Shown here: piece after piece, positions 41,532-41,552 of the stretch | Position numbering within the stretch: the stretch's first letter is position 1 | Layout: every line of letters begins with the position of its first letter | DNA from: Nanobdellati archaeon | GTDB lineage: Archaea > Nanobdellota > Nanobdellia > Woesearchaeales > GCA-2686295 | Length of the DNA stretch: 41,552 bases | Assembly: GCA_014384375.1 (NCBI GenBank) | Contig: JACNFY010000018.1 | Location: 1-41,552 of the forward strand | Reading direction: 5' to 3' | Made by a program: the position numbers and the translations under genes | The notes under the pieces: generated by a model | What the model was told of the DNA's origin: nothing | Seen by the model: the letters and a program-made list of their open reading frames with translations, nothing else | The model's database searches: none

Positions 41532-41552
41532 TCAAGGACTTATAGCAAAATA

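Noticed and set aside
1-41552. tRNA or rRNA genes
   Set aside because: No cloverleaf-like CCA/GGTTCRA pattern or rRNA-like stretch was noticed in intergenic DNA; a covariance-model scan was not possible.

Overview
The window looks like a stretch of a DPANN-type archaeal genome, perhaps Woesearchaeota- or Pacearchaeota-like. The support is: TATA-type promoters (TTTATATA, TTTATAAA, TTTAAATA) about 25-29 nt upstream of start codons, so that most first genes look leaderless; Shine-Dalgarno sites (GGAGGT, GAGGTG) mainly inside operons; surface proteins with archaeal PGF-pre-PGF domains; an archaeal-type DUF5667-like secreted protein; and many small toxin-antitoxin (TA) cassettes. The phylum is inferred from gene content only.

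Layout. 1-110: a probable contig-end chimera. An ABC-transporter ATPase N-terminus reads into a 21-bp inverted repeat. 57-11430: a surface cluster with a giant Cys/Trp-rich repeat protein (5' end missing), a small lipoprotein and an M4-type metalloprotease. Both large proteins end in a PGF-pre-PGF domain, a membrane anchor and a short cytoplasmic tail. 11442-15647: a small membrane protein, a lytic-transglycosylase (SLT) plus LysM protein, a free-standing asparaginase C-domain-like protein and an M49-type metallopeptidase. 15812-23706: a heat-shock operon, grpE-dnaK-(two PEP-utilizer mobile-domain paralogues)-OLD nuclease-dnaJ. 23703-29443: a wHTH/RelE-like TA pair, tiny membrane proteins, an Mth938-like protein, a nitroreductase and a secreted Cys-repeat protein.

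29536-34950 is an island of small cassettes: HTH-MNT/HEPN, toxin/Zn-ribbon-AbrB, microproteins, DUF2283 with partner, a DEDDh exonuclease and AbiEi/AbiEii, plus a decayed copy of the exonuclease 5' end. Several cassettes carry a visible palindrome between TATA box and start codon. A degenerate sequence (GAGAAAATARTTCTTTAG) recurs in the same orientation between cassettes.

35053-40191 is a tight five-gene operon in A-rich DNA: PLD-SF2 helicase, a 62-aa protein, a DndD-like SMC ATPase, a protein resembling Dnd-associated protein 4, and an unknown 139-aa protein. No DndA/B/C/E sulfur-modification genes are in view. This is the best candidate for a little-described defence system. It converges on a broken GHKL-ATPase gene at the right edge.

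All family calls come from reading motifs by eye; no database search was made.
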